Origin: Tepidamorphaceae bacterium
GTDB lineage: Bacteria > Pseudomonadota > Alphaproteobacteria > Rhizobiales > Tepidamorphaceae
DNA: 64,000 bases
Assembly (NCBI GenBank): GCA_028279445.1
Contig: JANQNT010000003.1
Coordinates: 1-64,000, forward strand
Reading direction: 5' to 3'
The notes under the pieces: generated by a model
What the model was told of the DNA's origin: nothing
Database searches by the model: none
The model's input: the letters and a program-made list of their open reading frames with translations, nothing else
Made by a program: the position numbers and the translations under genes
Part shown: positions 51,515-62,787 of the stretch, one piece after another
Position numbering within the stretch: the stretch's first letter is position 1
How the letters are laid out: every line of letters starts with the position of its first letter

Positions 51515-52189
51515 ATGGCCGTCCGCAGACTTCATCCAGAGCAGCCTGAGAGCTTCGCCTTCAGCGCGCAGAACCTTGCCTGGGCGAAGCGGGAGATGAA
51601 GAAGTATCCCAAGGGCCGGCAGGCAAGCGCCGTCATTCCGCTGTTGTGGAAGGCGCAGGAGCAGTACGACAACTGGTTGCCGGAACCGGCGATCCGCGCT
51701 GTCGCCGACCTGCTCGACATGCCCTACATCCGGGTGCTGGAGGTCGCGACCTTCTACACCATGTTCCAGCTCGCCCCGGTGGGGCGAAAGGCGCATGTGC
51801 AGGTCTGCGGCACCACGCCGTGCATGCTGCGCGGGGCGGAGGACATCAAGCAGGTGTGCAGGCGACGCATTGCGCAGACTGCGCACGAAGTGTCCGCTGA
51901 CGGCGACTTCTCCTGGGAGGAGGTCGAGTGCCTGGGCGCGTGCGTCAACGCGCCCATGGTGCAGGTCTTCTCGGATACCTACGAGGACCTGACCGCCGAC
52001 AGTTTCGAGGCACTGCTGGATGCGTTCGCACGCGGCGAGCGGCCAGTACCCGGACCGCAGATCGCGCGGACACATGCGGCACCTGCCGGCGGACAGACAA
52101 GTCTGACGGATGTGCCGACCGCGACGAAGCCGGGAAAGAGCCGCGCGGGCACACGCAAAACGCCGAGCAAGGCCTCGAGCAAGGCATGA
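51515..52189 (+). CDS. nuoE: NADH-quinone oxidoreductase subunit E
   Basis: Binds the N1a [2Fe-2S] cluster. 224 residues. The conserved domain ends near residue 165, with ligands in [10 protein letters not shown] (C-x4-C) and [10 protein letters not shown]. The last 60 residues are a low-complexity tail, Ser/Thr/Lys-rich at the very end ([17 protein letters not shown]), absent from E. coli NuoE. ATG 51515 has a weak ribosome site. Confidence 0.96.
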   Translation: MAVRRLHPEQPESFAFSAQNLAWAKREMKKYPKGRQASAVIPLLWKAQEQYDNWLPEPAIRAVADLLDMPYIRVLEVATFYTMFQLAPVGRKAHVQVCGTTPCMLRGAEDIKQVCRRRIAQTAHEVSADGDFSWEEVECLGACVNAPMVQVFSDTYEDLTADSFEALLDAFARGERPVPGPQIARTHAAPAGGQTSLTDVPTATKPGKSRAGTRKTPSKASSKA

Positions 52190-52201
52190 GGTGAATTCAG
52201 G

Positions 52202-53509
52202 ATGCTGGCCGACAAGGACCGTATCTTCACCAATCTCTACGGGCAGGGCGATAGCGGCCTGAAGGGCGCCAAGGCGCGTGGCGCATGGCGGGGTACGGCG
52301 GGCTTCATCAAGAAGGGCCAGGACTGGATCATCGACCAGGTCAAGACGTCGGGTCTGCGCGGGCGCGGCGGCGCGGGCTTTCCGACCGGGCTGAAATGGT
52401 CGTTCATGCCCAGGGACGTCGGCGAGCGGCCGCACTATCTGGTGGTCAATGCCGATGAATCGGAACCCGGCACCTGCAAGGACCGGGAGATCATGCGCCA
52501 CGACCCGCATCTGCTGGTCGAGGGCTGCCTGATCGCTGGCTTCGCCATGCGCGCCCATGTCGGCTACATCTATGTGCGCGGCGAATTCATCCGCGAGCGC
52601 GAGCGCTTGCAGGCGGCGATCGACGAGGCCTACGAGGCGGGTCTACTCGGCAAGAACGCGGCGAAGTCGGGCTGGGACTTCGATCTCTACGTGCATCACG
52701 GCGCCGGCGCCTATATCTGCGGCGAGGAGACCGCGTTGCTGGAAAGCCTGGAGGGCAAGAAGGGCCAGCCGCGCCTGAAACCGCCGTTCCCGGCCAATGT
52801 CGGGCTGTACGGCTGCCCGACGACGGTCAACAACGTGGAATCGATCGCTGTCGTGCCGGAGATCCTGCGCCGCGGCGCGGAGTGGTTCGCGGGCTTTGGC
52901 CGCCCCAACAACCATGGAACAAAGCTGTTCTGCATCTCCGGCCACGTCGAGCGGCCCTGCACGGTGGAAGAAGCAATGAGCGTTCCGCTGCGCGAGTTGC
53001 TGGACAAGCACTGCGGCGGGGTGCGCGGCGGCTGGGACAATCTGCTGGCGGTGATCCCCGGTGGTTCGTCGGTGCCGTGCCTGCCGGCCGATCATTGCGA
53101 CGACCTGCCGATGGACTTCGATGCGCTGCGCGACCTCAAGTCGGGCCTGGGCACCGCGGCGGTGATCGTCATGGACAAATCGACCGATATCGTGCGCGCC
53201 ATCGCGCGCATTTCCTACTTCTACAAGCATGAGAGCTGTGGCCAGTGCACGCCGTGCCGGGAAGGAACCGGCTGGATGTGGCGGGTGCTGGAACGCATGG
53301 CCCGTGGAGAAGCGCACAAGCGGGAAATCGATATGCTCCTGGAGGTGACCCACCAGGTCGAGGGGCATACCATCTGTGCGCTCGGAGATGCCGCGGCCTG
53401 GCCGGTTCAGGGCCTCATTCGCCATTTCCGTCACGAGATCGAGCGCCGGATCGACAGCTACACGGCGAACGCCAGCGCTGATGACGTCAGGCTGGTGGCG
53501 GCCGAGTGA
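52202..53509 (+). CDS. nuoF: NADH-quinone oxidoreductase subunit F
   Basis: NADH-binding flavoprotein with FMN and the N3 [4Fe-4S] cluster. 435 residues. Motifs are [50 protein letters not shown] and [14 protein letters not shown], with a further Cys in [18 protein letters not shown] 52202 lies 12 bases after nuoE. Confidence 0.98.
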   Translation: MLADKDRIFTNLYGQGDSGLKGAKARGAWRGTAGFIKKGQDWIIDQVKTSGLRGRGGAGFPTGLKWSFMPRDVGERPHYLVVNADESEPGTCKDREIMRHDPHLLVEGCLIAGFAMRAHVGYIYVRGEFIRERERLQAAIDEAYEAGLLGKNAAKSGWDFDLYVHHGAGAYICGEETALLESLEGKKGQPRLKPPFPANVGLYGCPTTVNNVESIAVVPEILRRGAEWFAGFGRPNNHGTKLFCISGHVERPCTVEEAMSVPLRELLDKHCGGVRGGWDNLLAVIPGGSSVPCLPADHCDDLPMDFDALRDLKSGLGTAAVIVMDKSTDIVRAIARISYFYKHESCGQCTPCREGTGWMWRVLERMARGEAHKREIDMLLEVTHQVEGHTICALGDAAAWPVQGLIRHFRHEIERRIDSYTANASADDVRLVAAE

Positions 53510-53538
53510 CGGTCAATCGGACGAGGAGGTCTGAGACC

Positions 53539-54225
53539 ATGTTTGGATGGAATTTCCAGGAACTTCCGGGTCGGCATTCCGCTATTGCCATGAACGAGGA
53601 GACGATCGCGAAGTCGGCGAGCATCGCGGCTCTGCCGATCACCGCAACACTCGCGACCGGCGCGATGATGGCGGCCGGTGGCACGGCGATGCTGTTCGGT
53701 ATGCAGGCGATGTGGCTGAAGGCGCTTGAGGAAAGCGCCGAGCGCATGAAGAGCGGCGCTGCGTCCAGCAAGACGGCCGGCACGCCGGCGCCAAAGCCCG
53801 CGCCGATTGATGCGGCCGAGGCGAAAGCAGCGACGGCGCCGACCGAGGCCGTGGCGCTGGAGAGGGTCAACACGCAAGCCGAAGAAGGTGTTGCGGATGC
53901 GGAGGCAAGTCCCGCTGCACCGGCACCGGCACCGGCTAAGCCGGTCTCATCGGTTCAACCGGTCTCGCCCGGTGCGGTTGGGACCCGGCCAGCCGGGTTT
54001 GAAGCGCCGCGCGGCAAGCCTGACGACCTGAAGCGGATTTCCGGCATCGGCGCCAGGATCGAGGTCGTCCTCAACGATCTGGGTATCTACCACTTCGACC
54101 AGATCGCAGCATGGTCGGCGGCGGAAATCGCCTGGGTCGACGACTATCTGAAGTTCAAGGGCCGCATCGCGCGCGATAGCTGGGTGGCGCAGGCGCGGCG
54201 GCTGAATAAAAGCGCCGCGGGGTAA
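53539..54225 (+). CDS. Complex I operon protein with membrane segment and C-terminal helix-hairpin-helix-like domain
   Basis: 228 residues, not a canonical Nuo subunit. A hydrophobic segment lies at about residues 28-60 (LPITATLATGAMMAAGGTAMLFGMQAMWL), followed by an Ala/Pro/Glu-rich linker to about 155. Residues 162-222 form a compact domain (PDDLKRISGIGARIEVVLNDLGIYHFDQIAAWS, then WVDDYLKFKGRIARDSWVAQAR) that matches the helix-3-turn-helix fold of COG3743, also fused to ribosomal protein L21 in Rhizobiales. GAGGAGG sits 9 bases before ATG 53539. No nuclease role should be assumed. The same domain is a C-terminal part of NuoE in some relatives, I believe. Confidence 0.75.
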   Translation: MFGWNFQELPGRHSAIAMNEETIAKSASIAALPITATLATGAMMAAGGTAMLFGMQAMWLKALEESAERMKSGAASSKTAGTPAPKPAPIDAAEAKAATAPTEAVALERVNTQAEEGVADAEASPAAPAPAPAKPVSSVQPVSPGAVGTRPAGFEAPRGKPDDLKRISGIGARIEVVLNDLGIYHFDQIAAWSAAEIAWVDDYLKFKGRIARDSWVAQARRLNKSAAG

Positions 54226-54242
54226 GCGGCTTGGGGCAGGGC

Positions 54243-56336
54243 ATGGCGAAGCTGGTTGTTGACGGCATCGAGGTCGAGGTCGCGGCGGATATGACGCTGC
54301 TGCAGGCCTGCGAGGAAGCGGGCGCGGAAATTCCGCGCTTCTGCTACCACGACCGGCTGTCGATCGCCGGCAATTGCCGCATGTGTCTGGTGGAGGTGAA
54401 GGGCGCGCCGAAGCCCGTCGCTTCCTGCGCGCAAAGCGTGCGCGACCTGCGCCCCGGCCCCAATGGCGAACCGCCGGAAGTCCTGACCAAGAGCGGTTTG
54501 GTGAAGAAGGCGCGCGAAGGGGTGATGGAGTTCCTGTTGATCAACCACCCGCTCGACTGCCCGATCTGCGATCAGGGCGGGGAGTGCGACCTGCAGGACC
54601 AGGCCATGGCCTACGGCGTCGACGCCTCGCGGTTCGCCGAGAACAAGCGCGCCGTGGAGGACAAGTATATCGGTCCGCTGGTCAAGACCATCATGACCCG
54701 CTGCATCCACTGCACCCGCTGCGTGCGCTTCGTCACCGAGGTCGGCGGCGTCTCCGATCTCGGCGCCACCGGCCGCGGCGAGGACATGGAGATCACCACC
54801 TATCTGGAAAGCGCCATGCGCTCGGAGATGCAGGGCAACGTCATCGATCTGTGCCCGGTGGGCGCGCTGACGTCCCGTCCATACGCGTTTTCGGCGCGGC
54901 CATGGGAACTCACCAAGACCGAATCCATCGATGTCATGGATGCGCTCGGCTCCAACATCCGGGTCGATGCGCGCGGCCGCGAGGTGATGCGCATCATGCC
55001 GCGCGTCAACGACGCGGTGAACGAGGAGTGGATTTCCGACAAGACCCGCTTCATCTGGGACGGGCTGAAAACGCAGCGGCTCGACAAACCCTATGTGCGG
55101 CTGGGCGGGCGGTTGCAGCCCGCCGACTGGCCGATGGCGTTCGCGACGATCGCGCGCCAGATGGCCAGTGTGGATCCCAAGCGTATCGGTGCGATCGCCG
55201 GCGACCTCGCCGCCTGCGAGGAGATGTTCGCGCTCAAGGACCTGATGACGCGGCTCGGCAGTCCCAACATCGACTGCCGGCAGGACGGCGCGCCGTTCAA
55301 TCCCACCTACGGACGTGCGTCCTATCTGTTCAACGCCGGTATTGCCGGGCTGGAGGATGCCGATGCGATCCTGCTGGTGGGAGCCTATCCGCGCTGGGAT
55401 GCCACCGTGCTCAACGCGCGCATCCGCAAGCTGTGGCTCGCCACCGGGCTGCCCATCGGATTGATCGGGGCGGACAATCCCGACCTGACCTACGACTACG
55501 CCTATCTCGGTGCGGGCGCCGAGACTCTGGGTGAACTCGCGGAGAGCAGGGGTGCGTTCGCCCGTACGCTGAAGCGTGCCAAGCGCCCGGCGATCATCAT
55601 TGGGCCTGCCGCCTGCGCGCGTCCCGACGGGGCCGGCGTGCTGGCCCTCGCGGCACGTCTGGCGGAAGGCTGCGGCGCGGTCAACGATGACTGGAACGGC
55701 TTCAGCGTGCTGCACACGGCCGCTTCGCGGGTCGGCGGGCTCGATCTGGGGCTTGTACCGGGCCGCGGTGGTCTCGATGCGGCGGCAATGGTAAAGCCGG
55801 GGGCGCTCGACGTGCTGTTCCTGCTTGGTGCCGACGAGATCGCGCCGGAGGGCCTGGAGGAGACGTTCATCGTCTATATCGGCACCCATGGCGACCGCGG
55901 GGCGCACGCAGCCGACGTCATCCTGCCGGGTGCCACCTACACCGAGAAGCCGGGCACCTACGTCAACACCGAGGGCCGTGTGCAGATCGCCAGCCGCGCC
56001 AGTTTCCCGCCTGGAGACGCGCGCGAGGACTGGGCCATCCTGCGGGCGCTGTCCGCCGATCTGGACCAGCAATTGCCCTACGATTCGCCGCTGGCGCTGC
56101 GCGCGGCGATGCTCGCGGCGCATCCCCACCTCGGCGACAGCGACGTAACGCCGGTGGAGGATGCATCCGGCGTGGCGACACTTGCCAAGCGTCGCATGAA
56201 GCCGAAGGCGGCGGCTTTCGCGCGCGATGCGGGCAGCTATTATCTCGGCAATCCGATCTGCCGTGCCAGCAAGGTGATGGGCGAGCTTGCCGCGATGTCG
56301 GCGGACGGAGCCGAGGCGACGGGGACCGATGGCTGA
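54243..56336 (+). CDS. nuoG: NADH-quinone oxidoreductase subunit G
   Basis: Largest peripheral subunit. 697 residues. [2Fe-2S] ligands are in [21 protein letters not shown] and ASCAQ. The His/Cys N5 motif is [19 protein letters not shown] and the N4 motif is [10 protein letters not shown] with CPVGAL. The C-terminal half is molybdopterin-oxidoreductase-like ([23 protein letters not shown]) without cofactor ligands. ATG 54243 was chosen because a TTG twelve bases earlier has no advantage; GGGGCAGG precedes it. Confidence 0.97.
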   Translation: MAKLVVDGIEVEVAADMTLLQACEEAGAEIPRFCYHDRLSIAGNCRMCLVEVKGAPKPVASCAQSVRDLRPGPNGEPPEVLTKSGLVKKAREGVMEFLLINHPLDCPICDQGGECDLQDQAMAYGVDASRFAENKRAVEDKYIGPLVKTIMTRCIHCTRCVRFVTEVGGVSDLGATGRGEDMEITTYLESAMRSEMQGNVIDLCPVGALTSRPYAFSARPWELTKTESIDVMDALGSNIRVDARGREVMRIMPRVNDAVNEEWISDKTRFIWDGLKTQRLDKPYVRLGGRLQPADWPMAFATIARQMASVDPKRIGAIAGDLAACEEMFALKDLMTRLGSPNIDCRQDGAPFNPTYGRASYLFNAGIAGLEDADAILLVGAYPRWDATVLNARIRKLWLATGLPIGLIGADNPDLTYDYAYLGAGAETLGELAESRGAFARTLKRAKRPAIIIGPAACARPDGAGVLALAARLAEGCGAVNDDWNGFSVLHTAASRVGGLDLGLVPGRGGLDAAAMVKPGALDVLFLLGADEIAPEGLEETFIVYIGTHGDRGAHAADVILPGATYTEKPGTYVNTEGRVQIASRASFPPGDAREDWAILRALSADLDQQLPYDSPLALRAAMLAAHPHLGDSDVTPVEDASGVATLAKRRMKPKAAAFARDAGSYYLGNPICRASKVMGELAAMSADGAEATGTDG

Positions 56337-57378
56337 ATTCGTCGACGTCTATGTCGTGCCGTTCGCGATCATCGTGGCCCAAAGCCTGGCGCTACTGGCC
56401 TCGCTGCTGATCATCATCGCCTATCTGTTGCTCGCTGACCGCAAGATCTGGGCGGCGGTGCAGCTTCGCCGAGGTCCCAATGTCGTCGGCGCCTTCGGGC
56501 TGCTGCAGTCCTTCGCCGACCTGCTGAAATTCGTCATCAAGGAACCGGTGATCCCGGCGGGGTCCAACAAGGGCGTCTTCCTGCTGGCGCCGCTGGTGAG
56601 CTGCATCCTGGCGCTGTCGGCCTGGGCCGTGATCCCGGTCGCCGACGGTTGGGTGATCGCCGACATAAATGTCGGCATTCTCTACATTTTCGCCATCTCC
56701 TCGCTGGGCGTCTACGGCGTCATCATGGGGGGCTGGGCGTCGAACTCGAAGTATCCGTTCCTGGGCGCGTTGCGCTCGGCCGCCCAGATGGTCTCCTACG
56801 AGGTCTCCATCGGCTTCGTCATCATCACCGTGCTGCTGTGCGTCGGTTCGCTCAATCTGACCGCGATCGTCGAGGCCCAGTCGAGCGGACTGGCAGACAG
56901 GATCGGCCTGCCGTGGCTGACCTTCCTGAACTGGTACTGGCTGCCGCTGTTTCCGATGTTCGTGATCTTCTTCATCTCGGCGCTGGCGGAAACCAACCGG
57001 CCGCCATTCGACCTGCCCGAGGCGGAATCTGAACTGGTCGCCGGATTCATGGTCGAATACTCCTCGACGCCCTACCTATTGTTCATGCTCGGCGAGTACG
57101 TGGCGATCACCACCATGTGCGCGCTGATGGCGATCCTGTTCATGGGCGGCTGGTTGCCGCCGGTGGATGTCGCGCCGTTCAACTGGTTGCCCGGCGTGTT
57201 CTGGTTCGTCTTCAAGGTCTGTCTGGCGTTTTTCATGTTCGCCATGGTGAAGGCGATGGTGCCGCGTTACCGCTACGACCAGCTTATGCGGTTGGGCTGG
57301 AAGGTGTTCCTGCCGATCTCGCTGGCCATGGTGGTCGTCGTGGCCGGGGTATTGCAGGTCACGGGCTGGGCCGGTTAG
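56329..57378 (+). CDS. nuoH: NADH-quinone oxidoreductase subunit H
   Basis: Membrane subunit that joins the arms and helps form the quinone site. 349 residues with about eight or nine helices. Motifs are [43 protein letters not shown] and [29 protein letters not shown] 56329 overlaps nuoG by eight bases. Confidence 0.98.
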   Translation: MAEFVDVYVVPFAIIVAQSLALLASLLIIIAYLLLADRKIWAAVQLRRGPNVVGAFGLLQSFADLLKFVIKEPVIPAGSNKGVFLLAPLVSCILALSAWAVIPVADGWVIADINVGILYIFAISSLGVYGVIMGGWASNSKYPFLGALRSAAQMVSYEVSIGFVIITVLLCVGSLNLTAIVEAQSSGLADRIGLPWLTFLNWYWLPLFPMFVIFFISALAETNRPPFDLPEAESELVAGFMVEYSSTPYLLFMLGEYVAITTMCALMAILFMGGWLPPVDVAPFNWLPGVFWFVFKVCLAFFMFAMVKAMVPRYRYDQLMRLGWKVFLPISLAMVVVVAGVLQVTGWAG

Positions 57379-57456
57379 CCGCGCATCGGCTGACCGGGAA
57401 TTGGGATCGACTGGCGCATCGGCGCCCGGTTGGAGAGAAAGGCGCTGGAGAGAGAC

Positions 57457-57948
57457 ATGGCACGACTTGATCAAGCCGCCAGGTCCGTCTTTCTGAAGGA
57501 GTTCGTCTCGGCGTTCTTCCTGTCGATGCGCTACTTCTTCAAGCCCAAGGCGACGCTCAACTATCCCTTCGAGAAAGGCTATATCAGCCCGCGTTTCCGC
57601 GGCGAGCATGCGCTGCGGCGCTATCCCAACGGCGAGGAGCGCTGCATCGCCTGCAAGCTGTGCGAGGCGATCTGTCCGGCTCAGGCGATCACCATCGAGG
57701 CCGGGCCCAGGCGCAACGACGGCACCCGGCGCACCACCCGTTACGACATCGACATGGTGAAGTGCATCTATTGCGGCTTCTGTCAGGAAGCCTGCCCGGT
57801 GGACGCCATCGTCGAGGGACCGAATTTCGAGTTCGCCACCGAAACCCGCGAGGAGCTTTTCTATGACAAGGACAAGCTGCTCGCCAACGGCGACCGCTGG
57901 GAGCGGGAAATCGCCGCGCGGATGGAACTCGACGCGCCGTACCGCTGA
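57457..57948 (+). CDS. nuoI: NADH-quinone oxidoreductase subunit I
   Basis: 163 residues. Two [4Fe-4S] ferredoxin motifs, [12 protein letters not shown] and [12 protein letters not shown], carry N6a and N6b between NuoG and NuoB. ATG 57457 follows GGAGAG. After it the operon is interrupted by a 431-base gap, the only large one among the nuo genes. Confidence 0.98.
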   Translation: MARLDQAARSVFLKEFVSAFFLSMRYFFKPKATLNYPFEKGYISPRFRGEHALRRYPNGEERCIACKLCEAICPAQAITIEAGPRRNDGTRRTTRYDIDMVKCIYCGFCQEACPVDAIVEGPNFEFATETREELFYDKDKLLANGDRWEREIAARMELDAPYR

Positions 57949-57968
57949 CTGTCAGGGTGGCGGTTCAT

Positions 57969-58240
57969 CTAGGCTCAGGACCCATTAATCTCATGCAATT
58001 CGGTGTCGCTGGAGAGCGTCTGATGGATGCAAAGCCGCGCAAGATCAGGCTCTTTGCCTTTTCGAGCAGGCTTTGCGTGCAGCAGGCGCTCTCCAGCGAC
58101 ACCCGCAGGGCGGCGTCCATGTCGCCCCTGACGGCGTTAGCGGGGACTTGAAAACCATAAGGTTTCCTACACCCCGCTGCCTTGTCAGGAACGAAATGGC
58201 CTGCCGCCGAATGGATGACATTAATGGGTCCTGAGCCTAG
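57969..58240. mobile_element. MITE-like element between nuoI and nuoJ
   Basis: GCTCAGGACCCATTAAT (57973-57989) and its exact inverse (58220-58236) bound 264 bases, flanked on both sides by CTAG, which could be a 4-base target duplication. The ends continue as imperfect repeats inward (CTCATGCAATTCGG / GTCATCCATTCGG). A second inverted pair GGTGTCGCTGGAGAGCG (58002-58018) and its inverse (58087-58103), and GCAAAGCC/GGCTTTGC (58029-58036, 58069-58076), lie inside. No transposase is encoded. The ends look like those of an IS5-type element, from memory. It resembles a non-autonomous derivative. Confidence 0.75.
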
Positions 58241-58379
58241 GTTCTTGGCACATCCCTGCGCGCCGGTTCGGTATGCTGGACGCCGCTGCGCCCGGCCTCT
58301 ATAGAAAGCCCAGGGCCTAGAGGTTCTCCAATCGGCTCCGCGTGCTCCTGCGGGCCAATGCCACGAGGCAGCAACCGAC

Positions 58380-58988
58380 ATGGCGCTTGCAGCCGCCTTC
58401 TTCTACCTGTTTGCCGGCATTGTCGTCGCTTCGGCCTTCATGGTGATCGCGGCGAAGAACCCCGTCCACTCGGTGTTGTGGCTGATCCTCGCCTTCTTCA
58501 ACGCTGCCGGCCTGTTCCTGCTGCTTGGGGCGGAGTTCCTGGCGATGATCCTCGTCGTCGTCTATGTCGGCGCGGTGGCGGTGCTGTTCCTGTTCGTGGT
58601 GATGATGCTGGATGTGGATTTCGCCGAGCTGCGCCAGGGCTTCCTCAGCTACCTGCCGGTCGGTGCGGTCATCGGAGCAGTGCTGCTGGTGGAACTGTTG
58701 CTGGTGCTGACAACCGGTCTGTTCGCGCCGGAAAGCACCGCTGTCGCCCAGGTTCCGATCCCCGACGATGTCTCGAACACCGAGGCGATCGGCCAGTTGC
58801 TCTACACGCGCTACGTGCTGTTCTTCCAGCTTGCCGGCATGGTGCTGCTGCTGGCCATGGTCGGCGCCATCGTGCTCACCCTGCGGCACAAGGCCGGCGT
58901 CAAGCGCCAGGACATCGGCGCCCAGGTGGCACGCGATCCGGCCACGGCAATCGAAGTGCGCAAGGTCGAAAGCGGCAAGGGCATCTGA
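58380..58988 (+). CDS. nuoJ: NADH-quinone oxidoreductase subunit J
   Basis: Membrane subunit. 202 residues with five helices. Conserved [23 protein letters not shown] is present. ATG 58380 follows GAGG at 11 bases. It is the first gene after the MITE-like element and would need read-through or its own promoter. Confidence 0.97.
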   Translation: MALAAAFFYLFAGIVVASAFMVIAAKNPVHSVLWLILAFFNAAGLFLLLGAEFLAMILVVVYVGAVAVLFLFVVMMLDVDFAELRQGFLSYLPVGAVIGAVLLVELLLVLTTGLFAPESTAVAQVPIPDDVSNTEAIGQLLYTRYVLFFQLAGMVLLLAMVGAIVLTLRHKAGVKRQDIGAQVARDPATAIEVRKVESGKGI

Positions 58989-58990
58989 CC

Positions 58991-59299
58991 ATGACCATCG
59001 GTCTGGGACACTACCTTGCCGTCGGGGCGATCCTGTTCACCCTCGGGGTGCTGGGGATCTTCATCAACCGCAAGAACATCATCATCATCCTGATGTCGAT
59101 CGAGCTCATATTGCTCGCCGTCAACATCAATCTGGTGGCGTTCTCCGCCTTTCTGGGCGACCTCGTCGGCCAGGTCTTCGCCCTGCTGATCCTCACCGTG
59201 GCGGCGGCGGAGGCGGCCATTGGCCTGGCCATCCTCGTCGCCTTCTTCCGCAACCGCGGTTCCATCGCGGTGGAAGACGTCAACATGATGAAAGGCTGA
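58991..59299 (+). CDS. nuoK: NADH-quinone oxidoreductase subunit K
   Basis: 102 residues, three helices. Carries the key membrane glutamates in [15 protein letters not shown] and [11 protein letters not shown] that belong to the proton channel. ATG 58991, two bases after the nuoJ stop. Confidence 0.98.
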   Translation: MTIGLGHYLAVGAILFTLGVLGIFINRKNIIIILMSIELILLAVNINLVAFSAFLGDLVGQVFALLILTVAAAEAAIGLAILVAFFRNRGSIAVEDVNMMKG

Positions 59300-59309
59300 C
59301 CCCTCTGTC

Positions 59310-61253
59310 ATGATGACGGCGATCGTATTCCTGCCGCTGCTGGGCTGCCTGATTGCCGGCCTGTTCGGCCGTGTGATCGGCCACCGTGGCGCGGAGCTGA
59401 CCACCTCGGGGCTGATGATCGTCGCCGCGCTGCTGTCGTGGATCGTGTTCGTCCAGGTCGGCTTCGGCGACGAGGTGCTGCACCCCACCGTCAACCTGTT
59501 CCCGTGGATCGAATCCGGCACGTTCAGCGTCGCCTGGTCGCTCAGGCTCGACACGCTGACCGCCGTCATGCTGGTGGTGGTCAACACGGTTTCCGCGCTC
59601 GTGCACGTCTATTCGATCGGCTACATGAGCCACGATCCGCACCGGGCGCGCTTCTTCGCCTATCTGTCGCTGTTCACCTTCGCGATGCTGATGCTGGTGA
59701 CAGCCGACAACCTGCTGCAACTGTTCTTCGGCTGGGAGGGGGTCGGGCTCGCCTCCTATCTGCTGATCGGCTTCTGGTACAAGAAGCCCTCCGCGAACGC
59801 CGCGGCGATCAAGGCCTTCATCGTCAACCGGGTCGGCGATTTCGGCTTCGCGCTCGGCATCTTCGCGGTGTTCGTGCTGTTCAATTCGATCGAATTCGAC
59901 ACGGTGTTCGCCAATGCGGCGGCCGCCGGCGGGATGACGCTGACGTTCCTGGGCTACGACGTCGACGCGATGACGCTGATCTGCCTGCTGCTGTTCATGG
60001 GGGCCATGGGCAAGTCGGCGCAGTTCCTGCTGCACACCTGGCTGCCGGACGCCATGGAAGGCCCCACGCCGGTCTCCGCGTTGATCCACGCGGCGACCAT
60101 GGTGACCGCCGGTGTGTTCATGGTGGCGCGCCTGTCACCGCTGTTCGAGCTGTCGCAGACCGCATTGACGGTGGTGGTGGTGGTCGGCGCCATCACCGCG
60201 TTCTTCGCCGCCAGCGTCGGCCTGGTGCAAAACGACATCAAGCGCGTCATCGCCTATTCGACCTGCTCGCAGCTTGGCTACATGTTTGTCGCGCTGGGGG
60301 TCGGTGCCTACGGCATCGGCATCTTCCACCTGTTCACCCACGCCTTCTTCAAGGCGCTCTTGTTCCTGGGTGCGGGTTCGGTGATCCATGCCATGTCCGA
60401 CGAACAGGACATGCGCCGCATGGGCGGGCTGTGGCGGTCGATCCCGCTGACCTACGCCATGATGCTCGTCGGCACGCTGGCCCTCACCGGTTTCCCGTTC
60501 ACCGCCGGCTACTATTCCAAGGACGCCATCGTCGAGGCCGCCTTCGCCGGCGGCAACGATCCGGCGATGTTCGCCTTCGTGTTGCTGGTGATCGCCGCCG
60601 TGTTCACCTCGTTCTACTCATGGCGCCTGGTGTTCATGACCTTCCACGGCAAACCGCGCGCCTCGCACGAGACCATGAGCCATGTGCACGAGTCGCCGCT
60701 GGTGATGACCGTGCCGCTCGGCGTGCTGGCGGTCGGGGCGCTGTTGTCGGGGATCGTCTTCAAGCCGTATTTCGCCGGTTACGAGCACGAAGCGTTCTGG
60801 AAGGACGCTCTGTTCCTGGCCGAAGGCAACGACATCATGGAGGCGTTCCACAAGGTGCCGGCGTGGGTGGTGTTCTCGCCGATGATGGCGATGGCGGTCG
60901 GTTTCGCCGTCTCCTACCTGTTCTACATGGCGCGCCCGTCCATTCCCGGCGCCCTGGCTGCCCGGTTCGGCGGGCTGTACCGCTTCCTGCTCAACAAGTG
61001 GTATTTCGACGAGCTCTACGACGCGCTCTTCGTCGAGCCGGCCAAGCGGCTCGGACGGTTCCTTTGGAAGAGCGGCGACGGCGCCGTCATCGACGGTCTG
61101 GGGCCCGATGGCGTGGCCGCGCGTGTCATCGACGTGACCCAGCGGGTCGTCAAGCTGCAGAGTGGCTACCTCTATCACTACGCCTTCGCCATGCTGATCG
61201 GCATCGCAGCCCTGGTCACCTGGTACATGGTGGCAGGCGGGGGAGGACCGTGA
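59310..61253 (+). CDS. nuoL: NADH-quinone oxidoreductase subunit L
   Basis: Proton-pumping antiporter-like subunit. 647 residues. Motifs are [48 protein letters not shown] and [15 protein letters not shown], with a long C-terminal lateral helix region. ATG 59310 or 59313. It overlaps nuoM by one base. Confidence 0.98.
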   Translation: MMTAIVFLPLLGCLIAGLFGRVIGHRGAELTTSGLMIVAALLSWIVFVQVGFGDEVLHPTVNLFPWIESGTFSVAWSLRLDTLTAVMLVVVNTVSALVHVYSIGYMSHDPHRARFFAYLSLFTFAMLMLVTADNLLQLFFGWEGVGLASYLLIGFWYKKPSANAAAIKAFIVNRVGDFGFALGIFAVFVLFNSIEFDTVFANAAAAGGMTLTFLGYDVDAMTLICLLLFMGAMGKSAQFLLHTWLPDAMEGPTPVSALIHAATMVTAGVFMVARLSPLFELSQTALTVVVVVGAITAFFAASVGLVQNDIKRVIAYSTCSQLGYMFVALGVGAYGIGIFHLFTHAFFKALLFLGAGSVIHAMSDEQDMRRMGGLWRSIPLTYAMMLVGTLALTGFPFTAGYYSKDAIVEAAFAGGNDPAMFAFVLLVIAAVFTSFYSWRLVFMTFHGKPRASHETMSHVHESPLVMTVPLGVLAVGALLSGIVFKPYFAGYEHEAFWKDALFLAEGNDIMEAFHKVPAWVVFSPMMAMAVGFAVSYLFYMARPSIPGALAARFGGLYRFLLNKWYFDELYDALFVEPAKRLGRFLWKSGDGAVIDGLGPDGVAARVIDVTQRVVKLQSGYLYHYAFAMLIGIAALVTWYMVAGGGGP

Positions 61254-62773
61254 TGTCGGGCTGGCCGATCCTCTCCGTCATCACCTTTCTGCCGCTGGTA
61301 GGTGCACTGTTCGTCGCGTTGATCCGCGGCGATGACGCGATCGCCCAGCGCAACGCGCTGTTCGTTGCCCTGTGGGCGACGCTGATCACCTTCCTGCTGT
61401 CGCTGCTGATCTGGATCTACTTCGACCCGAACACCGACGAGTTCCAGTTCGTCGAGGAGTTCCCCTGGCTCGGCGGGGCGATCAACTACCGCATGGGTGT
61501 CGACGGCATCTCCATGCTGTTCGTCATCCTGACCACCTTCCTGATGCCGTTCTGCATCCTGGCGAGCTGGCACGCGATCAAGACGCGGGTGAAGGAGTAC
61601 ATCATCGCGTTTCTGGTGCTGGAAACGCTGATGATCGGCGTGTTCTGCGCCCTTGATCTGGTGCTGTTCTACCTGTTCTTCGAGGGTGGGCTGATCCCGA
61701 TGTTCCTGATCATCGGCGTGTGGGGTGGTGCGCGGCGGGTCTATGCCAGCTACAAGTTCTTCCTCTACACGCTGCTCGGCTCGGTGCTGATGCTGATCGC
61801 CATGATGGCGGTCTACTGGGAGGCCGGCACCACCAACATCGTCGAGCTTCTGGAGTACGACTTCCCCGCCGGCATGCAGACATGGCTGTGGCTGGCCTTC
61901 TTCGCCTCCTTCGCCGTCAAGATGCCGATGTGGCCGGTGCACACCTGGCTGCCGGATGCCCATGTGGAGGCGCCCACGGCAGGTTCCGTCATCCTGGCCG
62001 GCATCCTGCTGAAAATGGGCGGCTACGGTTTCCTGCGCTTCTCGCTGCCGATGTTCCCGCTCGCTTCGGATGTCTTCGCGCCGCTGGTCTTCGCGCTCAG
62101 CGTCATCGCCATCATCTACACCTCGCTGGTGGCGCTGATGCAGGAGGACATCAAGAAGCTGATCGCCTATTCCTCCGTCGCCCATATGGGCTTCGTCACC
62201 ATGGGCATCTTCACCGGCACCGTGCAGGGCATCCATGGCGGGCTGTTCCAGATGATCTCGCACGGCATCGTCTCCGGCGCGCTGTTCCTGTGCGTCGGCG
62301 TCATCTACGACCGGATGCACACCCGCAACATCGATGCCTATGGTGGACTGGTGAACCGCATGCCGCTTTATGCCGTCGCCTTCATGGTGTTCACCATGGC
62401 GAATGTCGGCCTGCCGGGCACCAGCGGTTTCGTCGGCGAGTTCCTGACCTTGCTGGCGGCGTTCGAGACCAACACCTGGGTTGCGGTGCTGGCCACCAGC
62501 GGCGTTGTCCTGTCGGCGGCCTATGCGCTGTGGCTCTACCGACGGGTGGTGTTCGGAACGCTGGAAAAGGACAGTCTGAAATCGATCATGGACATTGACC
62601 GGCGCGAGATCGTCATCCTGGCGCCGCTGGTGCTGCTGACCATCCTGTTCGGCGTCTATCCCGCGCCGCTGCTCGATGTCACAGCCGTTTCCGTGGAAGC
62701 CCTCGCGCAGGACTATCAGGCGGCGATCTCGGCGGCGCAGGCGCAAGACTCAGCCTCGCTGGGCGGGCTGTAG
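61253..62773 (+). CDS. nuoM: NADH-quinone oxidoreductase subunit M
   Basis: Proton-pumping subunit homologous to NuoL. 506 residues. Motifs are [68 protein letters not shown] and [18 protein letters not shown] 61253 (GTG 61250 also possible) overlaps the nuoL stop. Confidence 0.98.
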   Translation: MSGWPILSVITFLPLVGALFVALIRGDDAIAQRNALFVALWATLITFLLSLLIWIYFDPNTDEFQFVEEFPWLGGAINYRMGVDGISMLFVILTTFLMPFCILASWHAIKTRVKEYIIAFLVLETLMIGVFCALDLVLFYLFFEGGLIPMFLIIGVWGGARRVYASYKFFLYTLLGSVLMLIAMMAVYWEAGTTNIVELLEYDFPAGMQTWLWLAFFASFAVKMPMWPVHTWLPDAHVEAPTAGSVILAGILLKMGGYGFLRFSLPMFPLASDVFAPLVFALSVIAIIYTSLVALMQEDIKKLIAYSSVAHMGFVTMGIFTGTVQGIHGGLFQMISHGIVSGALFLCVGVIYDRMHTRNIDAYGGLVNRMPLYAVAFMVFTMANVGLPGTSGFVGEFLTLLAAFETNTWVAVLATSGVVLSAAYALWLYRRVVFGTLEKDSLKSIMDIDRREIVILAPLVLLTILFGVYPAPLLDVTAVSVEALAQDYQAAISAAQAQDSASLGGL

Positions 62774-62787
62774 GGAGGCGCGCGAAG

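Noticed and set aside
58245-58262. Sigma-54-like sequence TTGGCACATCCCTGC near nuoJ
   Set aside because: The GG to GC spacing is nine bases instead of ten, which is not functional for RpoN promoters.
57957-58381. Short frames inside the nuoI-nuoJ element as a transposase
   Set aside because: Neither strand shows a DDE motif or an adequate length, so it is treated as a non-autonomous element.
59438-61252. Long open extension upstream of nuoM in the nuoL region
   Set aside because: It is a shifted-frame reading of nuoL rich in Arg and Ala. NuoM similarity begins only at 61253.
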